From Candidatus Binatus soli (GTDB taxonomy: Bacteria > Desulfobacterota > Binatia > Binatales > Binataceae), in contig DLMJ01000032.1 in the NCBI GenBank assembly GCA_002479255.1, positions 1-64,000 of the forward strand: a stretch of DNA of 64,000 bases, in the 5' to 3' direction. The notes beneath the pieces are model-generated. The model made no database searches, was not told where the DNA came from, and was given only the letters and a program-made list of their open reading frames with translations. The translations under genes were made by a program, and so were the position numbers. Positions 32,963-41,379 of the stretch are shown in pieces (within the stretch, counting starts at the first letter, position 1; each line of letters opens with the position of its first letter).

Positions 32963-34318
32963 ATGGCTGATGAAATCAAACTGTCGGAACTAGAACAGGT
33001 CGACGAGGCGTTCAACTTCCCGCTCTTCGACGCAATCTTCAACCGCCGCTCGCGCCGCTTCGGCTTGGGCATGGAGATCAAGGAGGGCCCCAACAAGCAC
33101 AAGTCGCAGCACCCGCCGCTACCGCTCGATGAAGTCGAGGAAGCGATCCTGATCGCTGCTGGCACCGGTATCTCGGGCCTCAACCTGTCCGACATGCCGC
33201 ACACGCCGCGCCCGGACAATCTCGATGGCGTCCAGAACTGGGACGGGATGTGCAATACGATGGTCGAGCACGTGGGGCGCACCTGGGCGAGCCCGTGCGG
33301 GAACCACGGCACCGAACTCTTTTATACCAATGACGAGGGTGTTTACCTGATGAAGTTGCGCGACGTGCAACCGGTGCATTTGCAGGAGGTCGCCTCCAAG
33401 AGCGATCGCGATCGGCTGCTCGATTTCGTGCGCAATAACCGCGTCAAGCTGTTCGACGGCCGGCTCGATATCCCGCGCAATACCGGCGCGATCATGTCAT
33501 TCAATCTCTGGAACGCGAACATGCCCGGCACCACTCTGTTCATGCCGGTGACCGACATCACCGAGGAAATGATCAATGCCGTGATGTTGCAGGCGGACCT
33601 GGGCCAATATGTCATCGATGATCGCAACAATATGCGTCCCTGCATCGACCAGCGCTGGATTCGCGAGGGCTGGGTCAACACCCCCGTGCCGCTCTCGATG
33701 TTCGAGAGCCAAATGATGCTTGCCACTGCCGGCGCCGAGGGCGCGTTCATCGGCCACAACATACTGCTGGCCGAGCAGGCGCTGGGCCTGGGCGGATGGT
33801 TGTACGGCGGAATGAATAGCCTTGTGGTCATGGGCGGTACACCGACAGGCTGCGGACTCGGCTTTCGCTTCGAGTCGAACCCGAAGAACCCTGACGCCTT
33901 CCCTGCGCCGATCGGAATCGACGGCGAGTTCGAGACCTTCCGGCCGCCCTACTACAAGGACATGGACGCGGCGGTCGATGCCGTGGTGGCGAAGAAGTTC
34001 GGCCCCAACGGCACCTTCAACCCGTTCGCGAAAAAGCCGGTGCCGTACAAGAACCGCGCAGACTTCCTGCGCCAGGTACCGCACACGCCGGAAAAGACCA
34101 TCCAGATCTGCAAGGAGACCTGCCGCTATGTCTGGGATACGTTCGGCACCTTCCCCGCGTTCGCTCCGCCGGCGGTGCTCTACGTCTACATCCAGGCGCA
34201 GCACATCGAGCTTGAATTTTACGACAAGTATTACGATGGCCCCGCCTATCTGAAGAGCCACAAGGATCACATGCGCAAGTGGCATGCGGGCGCGGCGAAG
34301 ATGCGCAAGGTCGCCTGA
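32963..34318 (+). CDS. Nitroreductase-fold flavoprotein-like protein in the fixCX cluster
   Basis: A 451-aa protein, start at ATG 32963 with AGGAGG 9 bases before. The N-terminus has FDAIFNRRSRRFGLGMEIKE, then PLPLDEVEEAILIAAGTGIS, which follows the nitroreductase plan ('i..RrS.R.f....l..eel..il.aa'), where the Arg residues bind FMN phosphate. Near 265-290, HNILLAEQALGLGGWLYGGM matches the family's 'nlllaA.alGLg' helix. The protein is about twice the usual length of a nitroreductase and has a long C-terminal helical part (PHTPEKTIQICKETCRYVWD, YIQAQHIELEFYDKYY). It may be the terminal reductase or dehydrogenase served by FixC/FixX. The substrate is unknown. Confidence 0.65.
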   Translation: MADEIKLSELEQVDEAFNFPLFDAIFNRRSRRFGLGMEIKEGPNKHKSQHPPLPLDEVEEAILIAAGTGISGLNLSDMPHTPRPDNLDGVQNWDGMCNTMVEHVGRTWASPCGNHGTELFYTNDEGVYLMKLRDVQPVHLQEVASKSDRDRLLDFVRNNRVKLFDGRLDIPRNTGAIMSFNLWNANMPGTTLFMPVTDITEEMINAVMLQADLGQYVIDDRNNMRPCIDQRWIREGWVNTPVPLSMFESQMMLATAGAEGAFIGHNILLAEQALGLGGWLYGGMNSLVVMGGTPTGCGLGFRFESNPKNPDAFPAPIGIDGEFETFRPPYYKDMDAAVDAVVAKKFGPNGTFNPFAKKPVPYKNRADFLRQVPHTPEKTIQICKETCRYVWDTFGTFPAFAPPAVLYVYIQAQHIELEFYDKYYDGPAYLKSHKDHMRKWHAGAAKMRKVA

Positions 34319-34560
34319 GCGATGCGGGCGGACCTGAGCCTGCCGATGAAGCCGGTGCCGGCGCGCGACGCTCGGTATGCTCGGGCTCATGCGAGCGTCG
34401 CATCCGATCGCGAGCTTGGGATGGTCGTGGAGGCTCCCACGCAGATCCCGAACAGGCCGTTTATCGCAAGGAATTCCGCGAAGGACACAGATTGAAGTGA
34501 CTGAGGAAGAGAGGATTTTTGGATCGCCACTCTCTTGCGTGTTCGAAGAGGAGCTGATGG

Positions 34561-35037
34561 ATGGCTGACTCGACCGGAATTGGCAAAGTGCTGCGCGACA
34601 TAACGCAAGCATATGTTGACGGCCTCTCGACGATTGGTGGCGCGATCGGTGATCTCGCTAAGCGCCGCATACCCGACGGCGAACGGCAGATGGAGCACTG
34701 GATCGGAGTTGCCCGCGCAGCCAAGGACGGCTACGTAGCGGCAATCGATCAGGGCTTCGCCATTTGGGAGCGGCGGATTCGCCAGACGATGGCGCGCGCG
34801 CAGTCATCCTCCTCCGCAAAGGAGTCGAAGAGCGACCAGAAAGCTCCAGCCAGCCAAATCGAAGCGTGGCTCGAGGCGTGGCGCAATGCGAACGAGTCCT
34901 TCATGCAATCGATTCGCGAGAGTGGACTCGGCGAGGAGGCTCTCAAGCAAACCAGGGAATTGCGCAAGACGCTTGAGGATGGCCTCAAAAACTTGCAGAA
35001 ACTATGGCAACCCTCGAGCAAAAGCGGCCGGAAATGA
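34561..35037 (+). CDS. Helical (phasin-like) protein of unknown function
   Basis: A 158-aa, almost fully helical protein. Amphipathic repeats such as YVDGLSTIGGAIGDLAKRRI and EEALKQTRELRKTLEDGLKN, with a Ser/Lys-rich linker near 80-95, resemble phasin-like or apolipoprotein-like proteins that coat granules or membranes. No signal peptide. GGAGCTGATGG precedes the ATG. It lies 240 bases after the nitroreductase-like gene. The call is structural only. Confidence 0.65.
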   Translation: MADSTGIGKVLRDITQAYVDGLSTIGGAIGDLAKRRIPDGERQMEHWIGVARAAKDGYVAAIDQGFAIWERRIRQTMARAQSSSSAKESKSDQKAPASQIEAWLEAWRNANESFMQSIRESGLGEEALKQTRELRKTLEDGLKNLQKLWQPSSKSGRK

Positions 35038-35252
35038 GCGCGGCAGAACTGAGCGCTGCTGAAGCTAGTCGCTTCATGCGTTGGACTTCGCGTCGGAACG
35101 GCGGTTTCAGCCCCTGTGGCTACCAAAAACTCAGAAAGCGCCGAAAAGCCTAGCGATCGGAAGGGTCGTTGCCATCCCGCAGGGCGGCGGTCTGCATCAT
35201 CGCTAGGAACCTCTCGCCGCCTGATTTGCCCCAGATTCCGGCTCAGCAACAG

Positions 35253-35456
35253 TTGCTTGCGCGCGTCGAGCGCTCGCGCAAAAATTTTGCCGCCATTTGC
35301 CTCAACCTCCGCGACCAACGGTGCGAGCTTGTCGCCGTTGCGGCGTCCCGCGAAAACGGTGAAGTCCTCGGCCGCGAATTTTTTGGCGATTGCGCCGCCG
35401 ATGTAGTCGCCGGCTCCGATCACCGCCGCCGAGGCATTTCTCTGACAATCCTCCAT
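35253..35456 (-). pseudogene. Short-chain dehydrogenase, 5' fragment
   Basis: From ATG 35456 the frame reads NASAAVIGAGDYIGGAIAKK, then FAAEDFTVFAGRRNGDKLAP and LVAEVEANGGKIFARALDAR, i.e. the NAD(P)-binding start of an SDR protein (GxGxxxG as GAGDYIG). After about 68 residues similarity stops (joint near 35253), although the frame stays open. The catalytic Ser-Tyr-Lys part is missing. The tetR-like fragment lies directly upstream, so both are remains of one operon. Confidence 0.75.
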
Positions 35457-35460
35457 GCTT

Positions 35461-35640
35461 CTAGGAACGGCGGACCGCCGCACGGACTTTGGCAAGCTTG
35501 ATCGCTCGCTTGGCCGTGCTCTTCAATATCAGATCTGAAAGCTCCTCATCGTTGACCGCACGCGCGAGAATCAGCGCGTCGGCCATGGAAGCGAACGCGA
35601 CGATCGCGTCCTCGTAGACGTCCTCATTCGCGGTTCTTTA
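35461..35640 (-). pseudogene. TetR-family regulator, 3' fragment
   Basis: The minus frame ending at TAG 35461-35463 reads AFASMADALILARAVNDEEL, then SDLILKSTAKRAIKLAKVRA. This is the typical last helix pair of TetR repressors ('l.glv.A..LARAv.d..ls..il'). Upstream, the frame runs into the end of the CYTH-like gene after about 60 codons, so the DNA-binding domain is gone. The stop lies 4 bases before the SDR fragment's ATG. It was too short for a normal gene call. Confidence 0.65.
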
Positions 35641-36508
35641 GTTGCTGACTATCGCCGAGCCCGTACACCATCGCGGTCTTGGTGGTGCCAAGTTTGATCC
35701 ATTCCGCGCAATCGAGCTGCACTCTTTTGTAGAACTCCTCGGAGAGCTCAAGGGACTCTTTGCTAACCTCATCGATCCGATCGAACTTGCACTGAAAGGC
35801 GAACTCGCCCGACAGGGATTTTTCCAGCGCCCGGCTCCGCCATATCGCGATTGTGGTCTTACCCTTGAAGTGGTGCCCGAAATGGATCACGCCCATGGTA
35901 TTTTGCACCTCCTCGACCGCTACGTTGTTGACCAGCTCCATTTTGGTTCTGGGCCGTATGTTTATCCGCTTCAGGGTCGGAAAAGCGCGGGCAATGTCCT
36001 CGATACCGCGTTCGAGCTCAATGTTGGGTGATGTAAGCACGCATCCATGAGAGTAAACGCTGCGCATTCCGCCCAGGCGGTCGCGCTCGAGCAAGAACTC
36101 CTCTTTGAACTTTATCTCATCGTGTCCACCCAATTGCGGACGCACGTCAACGGCCGCGGCGCTCTTGAGCTCCGGGGTGCGGTATTTGAAGGCCAGCTCG
36201 TGGCCGGGACGGGGCCATCCCTGGTCGTAAAAGGTCCGCTTTCGCAGAATGAAGTGGTTGTTGTAGAGGTCAAACTCCGGGGTGTCATAAAAGAGCACTT
36301 CCCGAACCTGACTGTCGAATGCGTGCTCGTCGACATCTACTTTAAGACCGAGTTTCTTGAGAGTCTTGGACGCCGTTTCCCAAAATTCGAGAAAACCATG
36401 TTTGCTCGTAAACCGATCGGGTTGCAGCAGAATCTTGTACTCGCGGTAATGGACCACGTCGGCAGTGAGATGCTGGGTTTCGGGATGCTTGCTTATGTGC
36501 TTGTCCAT
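35624..36508 (-). CDS. CYTH/triphosphate-tunnel-like protein
   Basis: A 294-aa protein. REYKILLQPDRF near residue 23 recalls the N-terminal acidic/basic strand of CYTH proteins. VREVLFYDTPEFDLYNNHFI then LRKRTFYD (about 67-93) is very like the 'YfDTpd..L...g..LRiR' strand pair of triphosphate tunnel enzymes, and ELAFKYRTPE and IKFKEEFLLERD give further strands with alternating charged residues. The family acts on triphosphates or polyphosphate, but this member is remote and its activity is not proven. The ATG 36508 is preferred to an upstream TTG. It ends against the tetR fragment. Confidence 0.6.
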   Translation of the reverse strand: MDKHISKHPETQHLTADVVHYREYKILLQPDRFTSKHGFLEFWETASKTLKKLGLKVDVDEHAFDSQVREVLFYDTPEFDLYNNHFILRKRTFYDQGWPRPGHELAFKYRTPELKSAAAVDVRPQLGGHDEIKFKEEFLLERDRLGGMRSVYSHGCVLTSPNIELERGIEDIARAFPTLKRINIRPRTKMELVNNVAVEEVQNTMGVIHFGHHFKGKTTIAIWRSRALEKSLSGEFAFQCKFDRIDEVSKESLELSEEFYKRVQLDCAEWIKLGTTKTAMVYGLGDSQQLKNRE

Positions 36509-36755
36509 GGTCAAATTGCACCATATTCCATTGAATTTGGCAAAAGATACTGACGGAGGTTGCCGCTATGGGCCACCAGAAATGATTCGCTTGTCGGCAT
36601 CGCCATAAAGGCAGGCTATCGCCAGACGTTCGAAACCATCAATGAATTCGCGCGGATTAGGTTTTGAGGAACCACAAGCCTCGATCTTGCGCGTACTTAC
36701 CGAGCCGCGATAGTTATGGAGCGGAGACCGGACGAATGGCCCTCGGTCGATAATA

Positions 36756-38686
36756 ATGAAGCGTACCTTCAGTATCCTCCTGATCTCCCCTTCGGGGATT
36801 CTTCCCGCAGCCCAACAGCCCGCATGAAAAACCGGGCTCCGCTGGCGGCTACTCCTTACCGGCTCTTGCCTCTCACCTCCGTGCGGCCGCAGGGCTGGCT
36901 GAAACGGCAACTTCAAATCCAGGCTGACGGTCTCTCCGGACATGTGGAGGAAATCTGGAAGGACCTCGGGCCGGAAAGTGGATGGCTGGGCGGCACGGGT
37001 GAGGGTTGGGAGCGTGGGCCGTACTATCTCGACGGTCTGGTTCCGTTGGCGTATCTGCTCGATGATCCGGTCCTCATCGCACGCGCGAGAAAGTGGGTCG
37101 ACTGGACGCTGTCCAATCAGCGCCCGGATGGCTCGATCGGTCCGGTGAAGGATACCGACTGGTGGCCGAAGTTTGTGATGCTGAAGGCCCTCACGCAGTA
37201 CCAGGAGGCGACCGGCGACCCGCGGGTTATCCCGCTGATGGAACGCTACTTCGCCTACCAGGCCGCACAGCTCGACCAGAATCCATTGAGAGAGTGGGCC
37301 GTATGGCGCTGGCAGGACGAGGCCTTGACACTCATATGGCTTTATAACCGCAATGGCGATCTCAAACTTCTGAACCTCATTCGCAAATTGCACGACCAGG
37401 GATTCTATTGGCCGGACCAGTTCAAGGATTTTGCGTTTAAGGAGAAGAACACGGGCAAGGAGTGCATGCTACGGACCCACGGCGTCAACAACTCCCAGGG
37501 GCTCAAGACCGGCGCGATCTGGTGGCAGATCACCAAGGATCATGCGGATCTGGACGGGCTCTATAACCAGTTTCGAACGCTGGATAAGTATCACCTGCAG
37601 CCCAGCGGAGTGCACAGTGGCGATGAGCACTATGCGGGCCTCGATCCATCGCAGGGAACGGAGCTCTGCTCGGTGGTGGAGACGATGTTCTCGCTGGAAC
37701 AGATTGTCGCTGCGACGGGCGATGCGACGTTCGCCGATAGATTGGAAAAGATTGCCTATAACTCGCTGCCGGCGACCTTCACCAGCGACATGTGGGGGCA
37801 TCAATATGACCAACAGGCCAACCAGGTGCTTGTGTCGCGCGCGAAGCGGAACTGGAGCACCAACGGGCCGGACTCCAATCTTTTCGGCTTAGAGCCGAAC
37901 TTCGGCTGCTGCCTGGCCAACATGCATCAAGGATGGCCGAAATTCGCCGCGAGTCTGTGGATGGCAACCAACGACGACGGACTGGCGGCGATCGCTTATG
38001 CACCCAGCGAGGTCACCGGCGTGGTTCGTGGCGGCGTGCAAGTAACCATTGTGGAGGAAACTGACTACCCCTTCCGCAAAGATATCCGATTGACAGTGAA
38101 TCCGCGGCGCCCGGCGGTGTTTCCGCTCGACCTTCGCATTCCCAGCTGGGCCTCGGCCGCGAGCGTCCGGGTCAATGGCAAGCCGATCGCCGGGCTCAAG
38201 CCTGGTACGTTCCACAGGATTGAGCGGCGATGGCGCCAGGGCGACAAGGTCGAGATCGCGTTTCCGATGGACGTTCGCTTATCGCATTGGTACCACGACT
38301 CAGTCGCCGTCGAACGCGGCCCGCTCATTTACTCGTTGAAGATTGGCGAACGGTGGACCAAGGTTACTGAGCGAGCGCAGGCGCCGGATTGGGCTGTCGA
38401 GCCGACAACGCCTTGGAATTATGCCTTGTTGCTCGACGCGGTGCATCCAAAGAATTCACTTAAAGCGGAGGAGCGCACTATCGGACAGTATCCGTTCAGT
38501 TCCGAAGGCGCTCCGGTAGTGCTGAAGGCGAAAGCGCGGCGGTTGCCGGGATGGACGTTGGTAGATAATTCAGCCGGTCCGGTTCCGTTTAGTCCGGCGT
38601 CGAGCACCGAACCGATCGAAACCGTCGTATTGATCCCTTACGGTTCGGCGAAATTGCGTGTAACGGCGTTTCCGGTCACACAGTGA
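36756..38686 (+). CDS. GH127-like glycosidase (DUF1680, beta-L-arabinofuranosidase family), signal peptide in another frame
   Basis: The main frame, from ATG 36824, encodes about 620 aa of a (alpha/alpha)6-barrel glycosidase: PLTSVRPQGWLKRQLQIQAD, GWERGPYYLDGLVPLAYLLD, TNQRPDGSIGP-like SNQRPDGSIGP, THGVNNSQGLKTG, VHSGDEHYAGLDPSQGTELC and the Cys-containing NFGCCLANMHQGWPKF; then a beta-sandwich with RIPSWASAASVRVNGKP. GH127 enzymes use zinc-bound cysteines, and TELC plus GCC fit this. Upstream, ATG 36756 opens a different frame reading MKRTFSILLISPSGILPAAQ, a plausible signal peptide, which stops at TGA 36825, overlapping the main ATG. Either a one-base frameshift separated the signal, or the coding is coupled. 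The main frame is also open back to 36716, without a signal. Confidence 0.82.
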
Positions 38687-38744
38687 GCACGTGACACGAA
38701 GCGACTGCCACCGATTGATGAGCGCGCTGGAGTTTAGCGTCGGC

Positions 38745-39068
38745 TGAGCGGTGTCGCTTCGATCTTCCTGAAGCTGGCTGCGATCCACGGCGCGCATGTC
38801 AATGCCCCGGTGCTTCGCGTTGCCCAAGGCCCTCGCGACTTCTCGCGACGTGAGCGTACATCTGGACGAGAACCGTCTTGCGTGCCTCGTCGATCGCTTG
38901 AACGACAGTCGCCAGCGGGTCGCATCCGCCAGGGAGCGGCGGCGAGTAGCAGACCTCAATTTGCCCGGCCGATGCCGGCGCCGAGGCAAGCTGAGCGGCC
39001 AAAATGCCGGCCAGAAGCAGCCACAAACTCCTTGTGAGAGAACGGTCTCGCATGTCCCGCTCTTTCAA
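38745..39068 (-). pseudogene. Phospholipase D-like nuclease, frameshifted and truncated
   Basis: The start has a signal peptide (TRSLWLLLAGILAAQLASAPASA) and then QIEVCYSPPLPGGCDPLATV, VQAIDEARKTVLVQMYA, as in secreted endonuclease-type PLD proteins. At about 38860 the frame is lost by what looks like a two-base deletion; the next frame continues TSREVARALGNAKHRGIDMR and AVDRSQLQED, exactly where expected. The gene then ends in unrelated sequence before either HKD catalytic motif. It is dead. Confidence 0.75.
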
Positions 39069-39147
39069 ATCAGCTTTCTAACCAGTCCGTCTCTCTCGGC
39101 CATCAAATCTCCCAGTTGTTTCCTAGCAGGGTGTTCTGGAACCGTGG

Positions 39148-39576
39148 TCACAAGTCGTCCATCTCGCCCGGCACCCATTGCCACATGGCGAGTTGCCTGA
39201 GCTCCGGCTCTTTGCCCGTTGGCAAGACGTAGATCTCGGAGGGCACCGGTAAGAAACCGACGGCGTGCAAGAGCTTCCAGTGCCGCCATCTTGGCGGCGC
39301 CGAAAATGTAAGATGGGTACAGCCGGCTGCTTGCGCCGTCTCGATGAGGTGCAGTAGCAACGCCGAGGCGAGGCGGCGCGGCGAAACAGGTGTCACAAAT
39401 TCCATGAACCAACTCGCCTGCCCGTCAATTTTCAACACGTAGTAGCCCGCGAGCTTGCAGCCGCGGATGCATCGACTCCAGTTGCGCCGGAGCGTGCAGC
39501 CACTCTTCAAAACGGTCAACGCGTGGGAAGCGGAAGGGCGCAGCCAGAGGAACCGCCGATCCTGTTTCGGGCTCAA
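39148..39576 (-). pseudogene. GNAT acetyltransferase-like, C-terminal part
   Basis: A 142-codon frame whose last 100 residues (AGYYVLKIDGQASWFMEFVT, LASALLLHLIETAQAAGCTH, LLHAVGFLPVPSEIYVL) follow the late strands and helix of a GNAT domain, as found at the C-terminus of larger proteins. The acetyl-CoA loop with R/Q-x-x-G-x-G/A is not visible, and the first 40 residues look like non-coding sequence. It is probably the tail of a lost gene. A functional small protein is possible but less likely. Confidence 0.5.
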
Positions 39577-39612
39577 TCACCGATCATTCATCCCGATATT
39601 TTCCAGATGGAT

Positions 39613-39639
39613 GGACACTACGCGTCGGGGGTAGTGTCC
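39613..39639. repeat. Nine-base inverted repeat, possible IS end or terminator
   Basis: GGACACTAC (39613-39621) and GTAGTGTCC (39631-39639) are perfect inverted copies around a nine-base loop. GTAGTGTCCGGTTTTGAA looks like an IS terminal end, but no transposase is near. It lies between two leftward genes in the relic-rich zone. Confidence 0.4.
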
Positions 39640-39788
39640 GGTTTTGAATAGCGACAGCCGGTCTTAATTCCTAAATTCTCCGTTAGATTGGTCTGAAATC
39701 CACAGCTTTTGGAAAATCCGCAATCTGACCTCCGGATACGTTGTCAGCCAATTGTTTCATCGCTTATCGCCGAAATTCAGCGCGCCTC

Positions 39789-40898
39789 CTAGTTGACGCT
39801 GGAAGTATCGATTGTGTCCGAACCCGCTGGCAGTGTAAGCAGCATTCCGTCGTATCCGAGCACGACGCCGCGCGGCCGCACCGCGGCGACGCCGCGCATG
39901 AATGACATCCGCACGAAGGCGTTAGGCGTCGGCGGCCCGATATGGCTCAGCACCAGGAGCCGCACGCCCGCTTCGTTCGCCTCGGCGGCCGCGTCCTCGG
40001 GTGTCGTATGGTAGCGGAGGATGTCGGACATGATCTTCGCAACCCGCGCGTTTCCCAGGCGGCTAGCCGCCTCTTCGATAAGTTTCACCATCGTCGCCGA
40101 CTGGGCTTCGTGGATCAGCACGTCGGCGCCGCGCGCCTGTGCCACCAGGTTGGCGCATTTGGTGGTGTCGCCGCTGATGACCACCGAGCGCCCCTTGTAG
40201 TCGAATCGGTAGCCGTACGCGGGCGCGACCGGCGCATGATTGACGGTAAAGGCGGTCACTTTGAGGCCGTTCTCTTCGAGCACGGTCGCCGAGCCACCCG
40301 CGCATGGCGCCGCGCCCGGCTTGGCATCGACCGTCACCACGTGTGGTTCCATCGTCCAGTTGGCCGGCGGCATAAGTGCGGCGCCGTGATGCGCTACGCG
40401 ATAGTCGCGGTCCAGCGCGTAGGCCTGCGCGAAACCGCCGACCACCAGTTCGACCCCCGGCGGCCCGAAGACGCGCAGTGGGTTCGCACGGCCCTGCGCC
40501 CACGTCTGCAGGTTAATTTCGCCAAGGTCGCCGATATGATCCGAGTGGTAGTGCGTCAGCATCACCGCCGCCAGCTTGGGCGCCGGCAGACGCCACAGCG
40601 CGAGGTTCTTCCATGAGCCTGGGCCGGTATCCACGAGATACATACTGCCGCCGGCGAAAACCGCCGTGCACGCATCCGCCCGATTGGGATCGGGAAGCGG
40701 ATTTCCCGTTCCGCACAGGACAACGCGGAGTGCGTCGTCGCTGAGCAGATCATTGCGTGTCGCGCCGAGAATCCGCTCGACCACCCGCCTTAGCAGCGCA
40801 TCCTGCACCGCCGGCACATGTGCCATCCACCAAGCCAGCGCGGCGAATATCGCGAACCCGGCACCGCCCAGTGCGAGTCCTTTTGTTAATCGTGACAT
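39789..40898 (-). CDS. Membrane-anchored metallo-beta-lactamase-fold hydrolase
   Basis: A 369-aa MBL-fold protein related to arylsulfatase/RNase Z-type hydrolases. The N-terminal segment GLALGGAGFAIFAALAWWMA is a signal or membrane anchor. Zinc ligands: THYHSDHIGD (about 115-124), VISGDTTKC (about 227), IHEAQ and LVLSHIGPPTPN (about 320-330). DTGPGSWKNLALW precedes the first His motif. An exported metal-dependent hydrolase is likely; substrate unknown. ATG 40898 is preferred to TTG 40904. It is separated from the polysaccharide locus by 480 bases. Confidence 0.9.
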   Translation of the reverse strand: MSRLTKGLALGGAGFAIFAALAWWMAHVPAVQDALLRRVVERILGATRNDLLSDDALRVVLCGTGNPLPDPNRADACTAVFAGGSMYLVDTGPGSWKNLALWRLPAPKLAAVMLTHYHSDHIGDLGEINLQTWAQGRANPLRVFGPPGVELVVGGFAQAYALDRDYRVAHHGAALMPPANWTMEPHVVTVDAKPGAAPCAGGSATVLEENGLKVTAFTVNHAPVAPAYGYRFDYKGRSVVISGDTTKCANLVAQARGADVLIHEAQSATMVKLIEEAASRLGNARVAKIMSDILRYHTTPEDAAAEANEAGVRLLVLSHIGPPTPNAFVRMSFMRGVAAVRPRGVVLGYDGMLLTLPAGSDTIDTSSVN

Positions 40899-41379
40899 CT
40901 TCAATCAGCAATCCCGATCGTTACCTGCGACTACCCAAAGTGAAATCAACCTGGCTTGTCAAGTGTCGAGATGCGAGGCGCCTGCTTTTGGTGACGAAGC
41001 GTCGGAGTCGATGCGCGGATGAGATATTGGTACCTTAACTCCCATAAACGTGTGGTGCGCGCGATACTTCTCGCGATGCCGTGGGTGTGATTGCGAAGAA
41101 AGCTCCGCCAGGTCGGGGAGGGCGCGCCGCGCTTTCGTACGATGTACTTGCGTCTCGCTGCGCGCGATCAACAACGGCAAGGCGGTACGGCTGGCGGGGC
41201 GTTCAACCGATGAACGCGGTGCGGTCAGCCTGCTAGGATGGAAATGGAAGTGCGACGGAAAAGTGGCGGGAGACAACGAAGCGCGCCGTGAACTCTGAGC
41301 GTGTTTCCGGGCGATTCGATGGATCTCGAAGCATCAACACTCGCACCAGATGTTAATTTGAGACTTGAATCATCCGCAC
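40899..41379. other. Gene-free stretch before the polysaccharide locus
   Basis: No intact gene is supported in these 480 bases. At about 41136-41205 the plus strand reads VRCTCVSLRAINNGKAVRLA, weakly like the start of aspartyl-tRNA synthetase, followed by unrelated codons; this could be a tiny relic. Otherwise nothing is seen. It separates the last gene of the polysaccharide operon from the MBL-fold gene. Confidence 0.35.

Noticed and set aside
36566..37393. 275-codon minus-strand frame as a full gene
   Set aside because: Most of it is antisense to the clear GH127-like gene; only the last 150 bases might be a relic, listed as a finding.
41136..41220. Aspartyl-tRNA synthetase 5' relic
   Set aside because: About 20 residues look vaguely similar, without the conserved GW-R-RD block; too weak to annotate as a gene.
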